Notes: generated by a model not told the origin, from the sequence alone. A DNA stretch of 64,000 bases from Azadirachta indica (GCA_022749755.1 CM040445.1:9693182-9757181); one strand, 5' to 3'; shown: positions 9,661 to 23,811, counted from the stretch's first letter. A program made the numbers and translations.

Positions 9661-12394
9661 GAACTCGAAAAATGACTTTAGTTCGAGAAGGGCCGCACCT
9701 CTTGTTACGTACTATCACATGAAGATCCTTACGACATATTTTATTTCAAAATCAGAGAAGATGAAAATTTACGATTTTTTGGGCCGGAATCGTCAAAAAA
9801 TTTACGAAAATTTACGACTTCGGTTCGAGATTCACAGCATTTCTTGTTACTAACCACTGCGTTAGGATCCTTACAACGCATTTAATTTCCAAAATGGAGA
9901 AGATGAAAAAGTACAATTTTCGAGGCTGGAAACGGCAAATGTGATACGTACTCGAAAAATGACTGGTTCAAGAAGGCCGCATCTCTTATTACTCACTATC
10001 ACATGAGGATCCTTACGGCGCATTACTCACCATCACGTGAGGATCCTTACGGCGCATTTTATTCCGAAATCGGAGAAGATGAAAAGCACGAATTTTGGTG
10101 TCGAAATTGTAAAACGTGATACGGACTCGAAAAATGACTTTGATTCAAGAAGGGCCGCACCTCTTGAAGATCCTTACCGCACGCATTTTATTTCGAAATC
10201 GGAGAAGATAAAAAAGCACAATTTTTTTGGGCCAGAATCATCAAACTTGAAGTGGACTCGAAAAATGACTTCGGTTCGAGATTTGCAGTACTTCTTGTTA
10301 TTAACCATCACGTGAGAATCCTTATGATGCATTTTATTTCAAAAGTAAAAAAGATGAAAAGGTACGATTTTTGGGACCGGAATTGTCAAACGTGATAGGG
10401 ACTTTAAAAACGATTTTGTTTTGAGAAGGGCTGCACCTATTGTTATGCAGCATCACGTGAGGATCCTTACGGCATATTTTATTTCGAAATTGTAGAAGAT
10501 AAAAAAGTACGATTTTTTGTGCCGGAATTGTTAAACGTGAAACTGACTCGAAAAACGACTTCAGTTCGAGATTTACAGCACTTATGGTTACAAACCACGC
10601 GTAAGGATCCTTATTGTGCATTTTATTTCAAAAACAGGGAAGATAAAAAAGTACAATTTTCTGGATCAGAATTGTCAAACGTGATACGGATTCGAAAAAC
10701 GACTTCGTTTTGAGATTCGCCGCACTTCTTGTTACTCACCATCAGATGAGGATTCTTACAGCGCATTTTATTCCAAAATCGGAGAAGATGAAAAAGCACG
10801 ATTTTTGGAGCTGGAATTGTCAAACGTGATACGGACTCGAAAAATGACTTCGGCTCGAGAAGCGCCACACCTTTTGTTACTCGCCATTTCGTGAGAATCC
10901 TTACGGTGTATTATATTATAAAATCAGAGAAGATAAAAAAGTACAATTTTTTGTGCCGGAATTGTTAAATATGAAGTGGACTCGAAAAACGACTTTGGTT
11001 CGAGATTCACCGCACTTCTTGTTACTCACCATCACGTGAACATTCTTACGACACATTTTATTTTGAAATTGGAGAAGATGAAAAAGTACGATTTTTTGGG
11101 CCTGAATCATCAATCATGAAGTGGACTCGAAAAACGACTTTGGTTCGAGATTTGCAGCACTTATTGTTAGAAACCATGGCGTGAGGATCCTCATGGCGCA
11201 TTTTATTTCAAAAATGGAAAAGTACGATTTTTGAGGCCGGAATTGTCAATCGTGATACGTACTTGAAAAACGACTTCGGTTTGAGATTCACTGCACTTCT
11301 TGTTACTCACCATCACGTGAGGATCCTTAGGCCGCATTTTATTCCGAAATCGAAGATGATGAAAAAGCACGATTTTTTTGCCGGAATTGTCAAACGTGAT
11401 ATGGACACGAAAAATGACTTCAGTTTGAGAAGGATCGCATCTCTTATTACCCACCATCTCGTGAGGATCCCTACCGTGTATTTTATTTTGAAATCAAAGA
11501 AGATGAAAAAGGACGATTTTTTGGGCCGGAATTGTCAAACGTGAAGCGAACTCAAAAAACGAATTCGGTTCGAGATTTGTAGCATTTCTTGTTACTAACC
11601 ATTGCGTTAGGATCCTTACGACGTACTTTATTTCAAAAATGGAGAAGATGAAAAAGCACGATTTTTAGGGCCGGAATTTTCAAATGTGGTACGTACTAGA
11701 AAAACAACTTCGGTTTGAGAATGGCCACAACTCTTGTTACTCACCATCACGTGAGAATTCTTACAGTGCATTTATTCCGAAATCGAGAAGATGAAAAAGC
11801 ACGATTTTTGGGGCCGGAATTCTCAAACGTAAAGCAGAATCAAAAAATGACTTCGGTTCGAGAAGGGCTACACCTCTTGTTACTCACCATCATGTGAGGA
11901 TCCTTATGGCGCATTTTATTCCAAAATCAGAGTAGATAAAAAAGTATAATTTTTGGGGCCGGAATTGCAAACGTGATACGTACTCGAAGAAGGACTTCGG
12001 TTAGAGAAGGGTCGTTCCTCTTGTTACTCACCATCATTTGAGGAGCCATACGATGTATTTTATTTCGAAATTGTAGAAGATCAAAAAGCATGATTTTTGG
12101 GGCCGGAATTGTCAAACGTATACAAACTGAAAAAATGACTTCGGTTCGAGAAGTGCCATATCTCTTGTTACTCACCATCACTTGAGGATTCTTATGGTGC
12201 ATTTTATTTCGAAAACGGAAAAGATGAAAATGTACGATTTTTGGGGCCGGATTAGTCAAACGTGATACGCACTCGAAAAATGACTTTGGTTCGAGGTTTG
12301 CCATACTTCTTGTTACTCACCATCATGTGAGGATCCTTACGGTGCATTGGATTTTGAAAACGGAGAAGATGAAATAGTCAAATGTGATACGGAC
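9661..12394. repeat. Satellite block 1, ~145-146 bp monomer (about 19 copies)
   Basis: Landmark GAGGATCC-type sites recur at about 10313, 10459, 10603, 10748 and 10893, spacings of 144-146 bp. Each monomer carries, in order, CTCGAAAAACGACTTCGG, TCGAGAAGGGCCGC, CTTGTTACTCACCATCACG, GTGAGGATCCTTACGG, CATTTTATT, GAGAAGATGAAAAAG, and GCCGGAATTGTCAAACGTG. A deleted monomer (about 128 bp) lies near 10040-10167, and duplicated CTCACCATCACGTGAGG pieces are at 10010-10045. The first monomers at 9660-9850 are divergent. Most units keep the GGATCC (BamHI) core. Confidence 0.95.
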
Positions 12395-13242
12395 TGATAC
12401 GAACCCCGAGTATATTAAACTTGAGACCCAATATCTTTACACATGGAAGCAACTTCTTGGAAAGCTAAATCAGATTCACCCAAGTCTTTAACCCAATTTC
12501 AACTTGTGAAATAGAACCTTAGAATAAATACCCTCAAAATAATTAGCTTTGATTGTAAGAACCTTGATTCAAGCAAGAATCAAAATAAGAGAAAACACTC
12601 TCACTTTAATTTCATTCAAGAAAAGTAATTGCTGCCTCCATGGGAGCATGTGGCTGAATATATAAGGGTACAGGAGATAAATAACCCTAATTGGAGTGTT
12701 TGGCCACAAAATTAAACTTATTCTAACTTTAAATAAAATAAACTGAATTTGGGCTTAATAATTAACATTAACAGCCCAAACACAACAAATTATAAATATA
12801 TGTTTATAAATAAGACTAAAATAGATGATGGGCTTGAACAGCAACTTAGCCCAAACTGGCACATGTAATCCGAAACTTGCATCATGATGACGATCTGATT
12901 CGAACTGCAATTAAAAGAACTTGAACATGCTTGCTTAGCCTTGAGACATCGTTCGAATATGGTCTTATACAAATTTGAGAAGTTGAATTCCGTAGAAGCT
13001 TTAATCTTCAGGTTTTGCCTTCTTGTACTTGTGTCAATGTTACCAAGCTCTGATTATTGTCTTGAAGTCCAAGCTTGATATTTGACTCTTTCTTACACTC
13101 TTGAATTGTTGTAAGATCATCCCACAAACCTTGAATCATCCCATTCAATGCATCTTTGAATTTCTTCATTCTTGCTCTTGTAACGGGACCATTAGGTAGC
13201 TGAATTGGATCATTGCTCTTCTGTGCATCCGTATTTGCATCA
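12395..13242 (-). mobile_element. Solo LTR of family A (848 bp) with TSD CGGAC
   Basis: It begins TGATACGAACCCC and ends TTTGCATCA, flanked by CGGAC at 12390-12394 and 13243-13247. It matches the A1 5' LTR (28134-28982) in reverse orientation along its whole length. No internal sequence remains, so the LTRs of a full copy recombined and removed the body. The direct repeat is a satellite base string, so the insertion was made inside a monomer. Confidence 0.97.
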
Positions 13243-16200
13243 CGGACTCACAAAACAACTTCGGTTTGAGAAGGGTCGCCCCTCTTATTACTCACCATCA
13301 CATGAGGATCCTTACAGCACATTTTCTTTTGAAATCAGAGAAGATGAAAAAGTACAATTTTTTGGGCCGAAATTGTCAAACATGAAGCAGAATAAAAAAA
13401 TGACTTCGGTTTGAGAAGGGCCACACCTCTTGTTACTCACCATCACGTGAGAATCCTTACAACGCATTTTATTTTAAAAACGGAAAAGATGAAAAAGTAC
13501 GATTTTTGGGGCCGAAATTGTCAAATGTGATATGAACTCGAAAAACGACTTCGGTTTGAGATTCACTACACTTCTTGTTACTTACCATCACGTTAGGATC
13601 CTCACGGCACATTTTATTCCAAAATCGGAGAAGATGAAAAAGCACGATTTTTCGTCCCGAAATTGGCAAATGTAATACGGACTCAAAAAATGACTTTAGT
13701 TTGAGAAGGGCTGCATCTCTTATTACCCACCATCTCATGAGGATCCCTACCGCATATTTTATTTTGAAATCGGAGAAGATGAAAAAGTACGATTTTTTGG
13801 GCCGGAATCATCAAACGTGAAGTGGACTCGAAAAAAGACTTCGGTTCGAGATTCGCAGCATTTCTTATTACTAACCATTGCGTCAGGATCCTTATGGCAC
13901 ATTTTATTTCAAAAATGGAGAAGATGAAAAAGTACGATTTTCGGGGTCGAAATTTTCAAACGTGATACGTACTCGAAAAACGACTTCAGTTTGAGAATGG
14001 CTACAACTCTTGTTACTCACCATCAAGTGAGAATCCTTACAACGCATTTTATTCTGAAATCAGAGAAAATGAAAAAAAACACGATTTTTGGGGCCAGAAT
14101 TGTCAAACGTGATACGAACTTGAAAAATGACTTCGGTTCGAGAAGGGTCACACCTCTTGTTACTCCCCATCTTGTGAGGATCCTTATGGCCTATTTTATT
14201 CCAAAATTGGAGAAGATGAAAAGATACGATTTTTTGGGTCGGAATAGTCAAACATGCAGCGGACTCGAAAAACAACTTTGGTTCGAGGTTCACTGTTTCG
14301 AAAACGAAGAAGATGAAAACGTATGATTTTCGCGGCCGAAATAGTCAAACGTGATACGGACTCAAAAAACTATTTCGGTTTGAGAAGGGTCACTGCTCTT
14401 GCTACTCACCATCACGTAAGGATCCTTACGGCACATTTTCTTTTGAAATTGGAGAAGATGAAAAAGTACAACTTTTTGGGCTGGAATTGTCAAACGTGAA
14501 GCAGAATCAAAAAATGACTTCAGTTCGAGAAGGGCCATACCTCTTGTTCCTCACCATCACGTGAGGATCCTTATGGCGCATTTTATTCCAAAATCGGAGA
14601 AGATGAAAAAGCACGATTTTCAAGGCCGAAATTCCAAACGTGATACATACTCGAAAAATGACTTCGGCTCGAGAAGGATCGTATCTCTTGTTACTCACCA
14701 TCATGTGATGATCCATACGGTGTATTTTATTTCAAAATCATAGAAGATGAAAAAGCACGATTTTTTGGGCCGAAATTGTCAAACGTGATATACATTCAAA
14801 AAATGACTTCAGTTTGAGAAGCGCCACACCACTTGTTACTCACCATCATGTGAGGATTCTTATGATATATTTTATTCCGAAAACGGAGAAGATGAAAAAG
14901 TACAATTTTTGGGGCTGAAATAGACAAACGTGATGCGGACTCGAAAAACTACTTCGGTTTGAGAAGGGTCACCCCTCTTGTTACTCACAATCACGTAAGG
15001 ATCCTTATGGCGCATTTTCTTTTGAAATTGGAGAAGATGAAAAAGTACAATTTTTTGGGCCGAAATTGTCAAACGTGAAACAGAATCAAAAAATGACTTC
15101 GGTTTGAGAAGGGTCACACCTCTTATTACTCATCATCACATGAGGATCCTTACAACACATTTTATTTCAAAAACGGAGAAAATAAAAAAATATGAGTTTT
15201 GGGGCAGGCATTGTCAAACATAATACGGATTCAAAAAACGACTTTGGTTCAAGAAGTGCTGTGTCTCTTTTTACTCACCGTCACATGAGAAAACTGACGG
15301 CACATTTTGTTTAAAAAACGGAGAAAATGAAAAGGTACGATTTTAACGGCTGGAATTGTCAAACTTGATACGGACTCAAAAAACGACTTCGGTTTGAGAG
15401 GGGCTGCATGTTTTGTTACTCACCATAATGTGAGGATCCTTACGGTGCATTTTATTTTGAAAACGGAATAGATAAAAAAGTACGATTTTCGGGGTCGGAA
15501 TTGTCAAACGTGATACGTACTTGAAAACCGATTTCAGTTCGAGAAGGTCGCACATTTTGTTACTCACCATTACGTGAGGATCCTTAGGACGCATTTTATT
15601 CCGAAATTGGAGAAAATGAAAAAGTAAAATTTTTGGGTCGGAATAGTCAAATGTGAAGCGGACTCGAAAAACGACTTCGGTTCGAGATTTCCCACACCTC
15701 TTGTTACTCACCATCACGTAAGGATCCTTACGGCACATTTTATTTTGAAATCGGAGAAGATAAAAATGTACGATTTTTTGGGACGGAATTGTCAAACATG
15801 AAGCGAAATCAAAAAATGATTTTGGTTTGAGAAGGGCCGTACCTCTTGTTCCTCACCATCACGTGAGGATTCTTACGGTGCAGTTTATTTCAAAATTGGA
15901 GAAGATGAAAAAGTACGATTTTCGGGGCTGGAATTGCAAACGTGATACGTACTCAAAAAACGACTTCGGTTCGAGAAGGGTCATACCTCTTGTTACTCAT
16001 CATCATGTGAGGATCCATACGTTGTATTTATTTCGAAATCGTAGAAGATCAAAAAGCACGATTTTTGGGGCCGGAATTGTCAAACGTGATACAGACTCAA
16101 AAAATGACTTCGGTTCGAGAATCGCCACACCTCTTGTTACTCATCATCACATGAGGATTCTTATGGTGCATTTTACTTCAAAAATGGAGAAGATAAAAAA

Positions 16201-19200
16201 GTACGATTTTCAGGGTCGGAATAGTCAAACGTGATACAGACTCGAAAAACAACTTTGGATTGAGGTTCGCCGCACTTCTTGTTACTCACCGTCATGTGAG
16301 GATCCTTAGGGTGCATTTTATTCCGAAATCGGAGAAGATGAAAAAGCACGATTTTTCAGGCCGGAATTGGCAAACGTGATACGGACTTAAAAAATGATTT
16401 CGGTTCGAGAATCGTTACACCTCTTGTTACTCGTCATCACATGAGGTTTCTTATGGCATTTTACTTCAAAAATGGAGAAGATGAAAAAGTACGATTTTCA
16501 GGGTTGGAATAGTCAAACGTGATATGGACTCGAAAAACAACTTTGATTTGAGGTTCGCCGCACTTCTTGTTACTCACCATCACGTTAGGATCCTCACGGC
16601 ACATTTTATTCCAAAATCGGAGAAGATGAAAAAGCACGATTTTTCGAGCCGGAATTGGCAAACGTGATACGGACTCAAAAAATGACTTCAGTTTGAGAAG
16701 AGCCACATCTCTTATTATCCACCATCTCGTGAGGATCCCCACCGCATATTTTATTTTGAAATCGAAGAAAATGAAAAAGTACAATTTTTTGAGCCGGAAT
16801 TGTCAAACGTGAAGCAGAATCAAAAAATGACTTCGGTTCGAGAAGGGCCACATCTCTTGTTACTCACGATTATGTGAGGATCCTTACGATGCATTTTATT
16901 TCAAAAACGCAGAAGATAAAAAAGTACGATTTTTGGGGCAGGCATTGTCAAACGTGATACAGACTCGAAAAACGACTTAGGTTTGAGACAGGTCTTATAT
17001 CTTGTTACTCACCATCATTTGAGGATCCTTACGGCACTTTTTATTTATAAAATGGAGAAGATGAAAAAGTACGATTTTCGAGGCTGTAATCGTCAAACGT
17101 AATACGGACTCCAAAAACAACTTTGGCTCAAAAAGCGCTGCTCCTCTTTTTACTCACCGTCACGTGATAAAACTGACGGCGCATTTTGTTTCAAAAACGA
17201 AGAAGATGAAAAGGTACGATTTTAGCCGTTGGAATTGTCAAACTTGATACGGACTCGAAAAATGACTTCGGTCGGTTTGAGAGGGGCTGCACGTTTGTTA
17301 CTCACCATCACATGAGGATCATTATGGCACATTTTATTTCAAAAATGCAGTAGATGAAAAAGTATGATTTTCGGGGCCGAAATTGTCAAACGTGATACGT
17401 ACTCAAAAAATGACTTCGGTTCGAGAAGGGTCGCACCTCTTGTTACTCACCATCAAGTGAAGATCCTTAGGTTCCATTTTATTCTGAAATCGGAGAAGAT
17501 GAAAAAGTACAATTTTTTGGGTCGGAATAGTCAAATGTGAAGTGGACTCAAAAAACGACTTCGGTTCAAGATTAGCCACACCTCTTGTTACTCACCATCA
17601 TGTGAGGATCCTTACGGCGTATTTTATTTTGAAAACAGAGAAGATGAAAATGTACGATTTTTTGGGCCGGAATTGTCAAACATGAAGCGGAATGAAAAAA
17701 TGATTTGGTTCGAGAAGGGCCGCACTTCTTGTTCCTCACCATCACGTGAGGATCCTTACAGTGCAGTTTATTCCAAAATCGGAAAAGATGAAGAAATACG
17801 ATTTTTCCGGTCAGAGTAGTCAAACATGAAGCGGACTCGAAAAACGACTTCGGTTAGAGAGTCACCACACTTCTGGTTACTCACCATCACATCAATTCCC
17901 TACCGCATATTTTATTTCAAAAACAGAGAAGATGAAAAAGTACGATTTTTGGGCCACAATTGTCAAATGTGATACATACTCAAGAAACAACTATGGTTCG
18001 AGAAGGGCCGCACCTCTTGTTACTCATCATCATGTAAGGATCCTTACGATGCATTTTATTCAGAAATCGGAGAAGATAAAAAAGTACGATTTTTGGGGCC
18101 GCAATCGTCAAATGGAATATGGACTTGAAAAACGATTTCGGTTCAACAAAGAACCGCACCTCTTTTTCCTCACCATCATGTGAGGATAGTGACGGTGCAT
18201 TTAATTTTGAAAATGTAGAAGATGAAATGGTACAATTTTACCGGCCAGAATTGTCAAACATGATACAAACTCGAAAAATGACTTAGGTTTAATAGGGCTG
18301 TGTATCTTGTTACTCACCATCACATGAGGATTCTTATGGCGCTTTTTATTTTGAAAACGGAGAAGATGAAAAAGTACGATTTTCGGGGCCGAAATTGTCA
18401 AACATGATACGGACTCAAAAAACGACTTCGGCTTGAGACACGATGCACATCTTGTTATCGACCATTATGTGAGGATCCTTACAGTGCATTTTATTCAAAA
18501 ATCGGACAAGATGAAAAAGTACAATTTTTTGGGTCGGAATAGTCAAGCATGAAGCGGACTCGAAAAATGTGTTTGGTTCGAGATTCGCCTTACTTCTTGT
18601 TAATCACCATTGCGTGAGGTGCCTATTGCGCATTTTATTTCGAAAATGGAGAAGATGAAAATGTACGATTTTTGGGGTCGGAATTATCAAACGTGATACG
18701 AACTCGAGAAATGACTTCGGTGCAAGAATAGCCGCACTTCTTGTTACTCACCATGACATGAGGATCCTTATAATGCATTTTATTCTGAAATCAGAGAAGA
18801 TAAAAAAGTACAATTTTTTAGGTCGGAATAGTCAAACGTGAAGCGGACTAAAAAAACGACTTCGCTTCGAGATTCGCCGCACTTTTTTTTACTTACCATC
18901 ATGTGAGAATATCTATGGTGCATTTTATTTTGAAATCGGAGAAGATGAAAAAGTATGATTTTGTGAGCCGAAATCATCAAACGTGATATGGACTCGAAAA
19001 ACGGCTTCAGTTTGAGATTCGCCACACTTCTTGTTACTCACCATCACATGATGATCCTTACGGTGTATTTTATTTTATAATTGGAGAAGATAAAAAAGTA
19101 CGATTTTTTGGGCCGGAATTGTCAAACGTGAAGCAGAATCAAAAAATGATTTCGATTCGAGAAGGGCCGCACCTCTTGTTCCTCACCATCACGTCAGGAT

Positions 19201-21430
19201 CCTTATGACGCATTTTATTCTGAAATTGGAGAAGATGAAAAAGTACGATTTTTTGGGTCGGAATAGTCAAACGTGAAGCGGACTAGGAAAACGACTTCGG
19301 TTCGAGATTCGCCACACTTCTTGTTACTCACAATCGTGTGAGAATCCCTATGGCATGTTTTATTTCGAAATCATAGAAAATGAAAGACTACGATTTTCCG
19401 GGTCGGAATTGTCAAACATGATACGAACTCGAAAAACGACTTAAGTTCGAAACGGTCGCACATCTTATTACACATCATAACATGAGGATGCTTACGGCAC
19501 TTTTAATTTCGCAAACGGAGAAGATGAAAAAGTACGATTTTCGGAGCCGGAATCGTCAAATGTAATACGGACTTGAAAAATGACTTCGGTTGAACAAAGG
19601 GCCGCACCTCTTTTTACTCACCATCACGTGAGTATACTGACGGTTCATTTTATTTAAAAAATGGAGAAGACGAAATGGTAGAATTTTAGCGGCAAGAATT
19701 GTCAAATGTGATACGGACTCGGAAAACGAGTTAGGTTTGAGACAGGCTGCGCATCTTGTTACTCACCATCACGTGAGGATCCTTACGGCGTATTTTATTT
19801 TGAAAACGAAGAAGATGAAAAAGTACAATTTTTGTCGCTGGAATTGTCGAACATGATACGAACTTGAAAAACAATTTCAGTTCAAGACACGGCGCACGTA
19901 TTGTTACCGACCATCACATGAGGATCCTTACGGCGTATTATATTTGGAAACCTGAGAAGATGAAAAGAACGATTTTCGTGGCTGAAATAGTCAAATGTAA
20001 TATGGACTCGAAACACTACTTCGGTTCGAGAAGGGTCGCCCCTCTTGTTACTCACCATCACGTGAGGATCCTTACAGCTCAGTTTATTTTGAAATCGGAG
20101 AAAATGAGAAAACACAATTTTCTGGACCGGAATTGTCAAACGTGATACGAACTCAAAAAATGACTTCGGTTTGAGATTCGCTGCACTTCTTGTTACTGAC
20201 CATCACTTGAGGATCCTTACGGTGTATTTTATTTTAAAATTGGAGAAGATGAAAAAGTACGATTTTTTGGGCCGGAATTGTCAAATGTGAAGCGGAATCA
20301 AAAAATGATTTCGGTTCGAGAAGGGCGCATCTCTTGTTCCTCACCATCACGTGAGGATCCTTACGGCGTTTTTTATTCCAAAATCATAGAAGATGAAAAA
20401 ATACCATTTTTTGGGTTGGAATAGTCAAACGTGAAGTGGATTTGAAAAACGTGTTCAGTTCGAGATTCCCTGCACTTCTTTTTACTCATCATCGCGTAAA
20501 GATCCTTACGGCACAATTTTATTTAAAAAACGGAGAAGATGATAAAGTACGATTTTCGGGATCAAAATCGTCAAATGTAATACGGTCTTGAAAAACGACT
20601 TCGGTTCATCAAAGGGCTGCACCTCTTTTTCCTAACAATCACCTGAGTATGTATACTCACGGTGCATTTTATTTCGAAAATAGAGAAGATGAAATGGTAC
20701 AATTTTAGCGGCTAGAATTGTGAAACGTGATACGGACTCGAAAAACGACTTAGATTTGAGATGGGCCACGCATTTTGTTACTCACCATCCCGTGAGGATC
20801 CTTACGGCACATTTTATTTAAAAAAAAAGAAGATGAAAAAGTACAATTTTCAGGGCTGGAATTGTCAAACATGATACGGACTCCAAAAATGATTTCGGTT
20901 CGAGACACGGCACACGTATTGTTACCGACCATGATGTGAGGATCCTTACGACATATTATATTTGGTAACCGGAGAAGATGAGAAGAACAATTTTCAGGGC
21001 CAAAATAGTCAAACGTAATATGGACTCAAAACACTATTTCGGTTCGAGAAAGGTCGCCCCTCTTGTTATTCACCATCATGTGAGAATCCTTACGGCGCAT
21101 TTTATTTTGAAATCGGAGAAGATGAAAAAGTACGATTTTGTGGGCCGAAATCATCAAACGTGATGCAGACTTGAAAAATGACTTCGTTTTGAAATTCGCC
21201 GCACTTCTTGTTACTGACCATCATTTTAGGATCCTTACGGTGTATTTTTTTTGGAAATTGTTAAGATGAAAAAGTACGATTTTTTGGGCCGGAATTGTCA
21301 AACGTGAAGTGGAATTAAAAAATGATTTCGGTTCGAGAAGGGCCGCACCTCTTGTTCCTCACCATCACGTGAGGATCCTTACGGCTCATTTTATTCCAAA
21401 ATCTTAGAAGATGAAAAAATACAATTTTTT
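13243..21430. repeat. Satellite block 2, ~145-146 bp monomer (about 56 copies)
   Basis: The longest block. Monomers resemble block 1 (GAAGATGAAAAAGTACG and GGGCCGCACCTCTTG types). Variant units replace the GGATCC landmark by GAAAACTGACGG or TATACTGACGG forms at about 15287, 17167, 18183, 19631 and 20646. Long-range similarity is visible: units around 11575-11790 match 13860-14060, and units around 13590-13770 match 16580-16770. The array ends inside a monomer at the B2 fragment. Confidence 0.95.
17150..21200. repeat. Higher-order repeat zone, period ~1,017 bp (7 monomers)
   Basis: The diagnostic unit with CACGTATTGTTACCGACC and a following GTATTATATTTGG occurs at 19895 and 20913, 1018 bp apart. 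The TATACTGACGG-type unit that precedes it by two monomers occurs at 19631 and 20646, 1015 bp apart. Another pair of variant units is 17167 and 18183, 1016 bp apart. Seven 145-bp monomers make 1015 bp. Adjacent monomers differ more than units one period apart, which defines a higher-order repeat. Confidence 0.7.
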
Positions 21431-22625
21431 GAGACATATTTAAAATCTGCAAAACAAAGTTAGAAACCTCACAAGCACTCCCTCACGTGTTTTCACTCAC
21501 TCTCATGTTTGAGCACTCAAATGTTCTCACACTCGCACTCTCTTAATCAAAATTTCAGTGACAATTTTAAGATGAGAAGCAACCAAAACAAATCACAAGA
21601 TTCAATAAGCAATTCTTAAGAAATTGATGCAAGCAATGACAATATTGGATCAAAAATAAGGAATATTATACCAATAGTACAAGAAATTATTAATATAATA
21701 GATAACAACAATCCTCTCTTTTTTTTTCTCTTTTTTTTTACTTTATTTCTTTTTTTTTTTTTGAAGTAGAAATGAAAATGTGAACTCAAAATAAATTGAA
21801 GGAAATAAAATACAAAATTAGAATTTGGTCCAATCAAGGAGGAATTTGGCCACAATATATATATATTTTTTGTATTTCTTTTTTTTTTTTCAGAATTCTA
21901 ATTAAAGAAGTAAAGGAATAATAAAGATATAAAGGATAATTTAAACTTGCCTTGGAACCAAAACTCTGATACCAAATGATACGAACCTCGCCAATATCGT
22001 GATGAAACCCAACACCGAATGTAGTAAAGAACTCCAAGATTTTTTTAAGACGCAAGTTTATTGAGTCTTGACCCAATACCTATCTGGATAAAAATCAAGA
22101 CTATGATTTACTCAAACGCCACACCAAGACCTTTAAGAAAATACTTAAAAATTTAGATGATAAGTTTGAAGAATTCAAAAGTTAGGATATCAATCCTATC
22201 TAACATTTTAACAAAAATAAATTCAAACCTTATGACTTTTAAAACCTACAAATTTCAAACATGAAAACGTAAGCAATGACGTCGAATGTGTATAATGTAA
22301 GTGATTACATCATTTTAAGATTCTTAAAATTACATAAATCGACTATAATTGTTGAACATTTTCATATTAGTCTTCTTGGACTCCGATCGCTTGAATGATG
22401 TTCACTGAGCCTAATTCTTCAAGCCGTGTATCTTGAATTGTAATTGAATCACACATATTTTTAAATTAGTCCATTTAAGTCACTTTTCAATGTCTTGGCT
22501 CTAACTCTTGTAATCGGTCCACTCGGTACGCTTAGCGAATCATATAAATGCTGTAATTGTGTGTCTCCAACCTTATGTCTGATGTTCTTCTCTTGTTTAC
22601 GTGATTGCACAACTTCGTTTGCATA
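21431..22625 (-). mobile_element. B2: family-B fragment (gag start, leader, PBS, 5' LTR)
   Basis: On the minus strand: LTR 21977-22625, a PBS with one mismatch at 21963-21974, and a leader to the gag initiation region (the ACATATTTAAAATCTGC block at 21433, as in B6 at 43722). It stops there and joins satellite at 21430. The LTR is 649 bp, lacking about 0.15 kb around the TATA region near 22170, and its outer end has lost the last bases (GCAT for GCATCA). Both flanks are satellite; no TSD is visible. T-rich runs lie at 21716-21762 and 21877-21889. Confidence 0.85.
21977..22625 (-). repeat. B2 5' LTR (truncated family-B LTR)
   Basis: Begins TGATACGAACCTCG and is recognisable to TTCGTTTGCAT. 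The TGACG cluster is reduced to one TGACGTCG near 22277. Sequence at 22381-22600 encodes the integrase tail seen in B6. Confidence 0.85.
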
Positions 22626-23811
22626 AACTTCGGTTCGAGACTCGGCTCACGTCTTATTACTAACCATCGTATGAGGATTCTTACAGCGTATTTTATTTCG
22701 AAAATGGAGAAAATGAAAAAGTACGATCTTTGAGCCCAAATTGTCAAATGTGATATGGACTCAAAAAAACGACTTCAGTTCGAAACTCTGCGCACGTCCT
22801 GTCACTCACCATCATGTGAGGATCTTAACAGTGCATTTTATTTTGAAAACGCAGAAGATGAAAAGTACGATTTTTAGGATTGGAATTGTCAAACATCATA
22901 CAGACTCAAAAAATGACTTCAGTTCAAGACGTGGTGCACGTCTTATTACTCACCATCACGTGGGGATCCTTACGGCACATGTTATTTTGAAAACAAAGAA
23001 GATTAAAAAGTACGATTTTCGGGGCCGTAATTATCAAACATGATACGGAGTCAAAAAACGACTTCGGTTCGAGGCTGGCCACACTTTTGTTACTCACTAA
23101 CACGTGAGGATCCTTACAGCGTATTTTATTACGAAAACGGAGAAGTTGAAAAAGTAACATTTTCGGAGACTCGGCGCACGTCTTGTTACTTACTATCACG
23201 CGAGGTTCCTAACAGTGTGTTTTATTTTAAAAACGCAGAAGATAAAAAGTACAATTTTCGAGGCTGGAATTGTCCAACTTGACACAGACTCGAAAAAAGA
23301 CTTTGGTTCGAGACACGGCGCACGTCTTCAGACTCACCATCACATGAGGATCCTTTTGGCGTATTTTATTTTAAAAATGGAGAAGATGAAAAAGTACGAT
23401 ATTCGGGACCGGAATTGTCAAACGTGATACTGACTCGAAATACAACTTCGGTTCTAGATTTTCCACACATCTTGTTACTCACCATCATGTGAGGATCCTT
23501 ACGGTGTATTTTATTTCGAAAACGGGAAAGATAAAAAAGGACGATTTTCGGGGATAGAAATGTCAAACTTGATACGGACTCGAAAAAAGATTTCGATTTG
23601 AGACTTGGTTCGCATCTTGTTAATCACCATCACATGGGCATCCTTACGGCACATTTTATTTCAAAATTAAGTGGATGAAAAAGTACGATTTTCGGGGTCG
23701 GAATTGTCAAATGTGATACGGACTAGAAAAAAGACTTCAGTTCGAGACTCGGCGCATGTCTTGTTATATACACCATCGCGTGAGGATCCTAGTGGTGTAT
23801 TTTATTTCATA
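22626..23811. repeat. Satellite block 3 (about 8 monomers, intermediate type)
   Basis: Monomers share the block 1-2 GAAGATGAAAAAGTACG segment but carry GACTCGGCGCACGTCTTG in place of GGGCCGCACCTCTTG, as in block 4. One unit is shortened at about 23160-23180 (TTTTCGGAGACTCGG junction). Confidence 0.9.
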
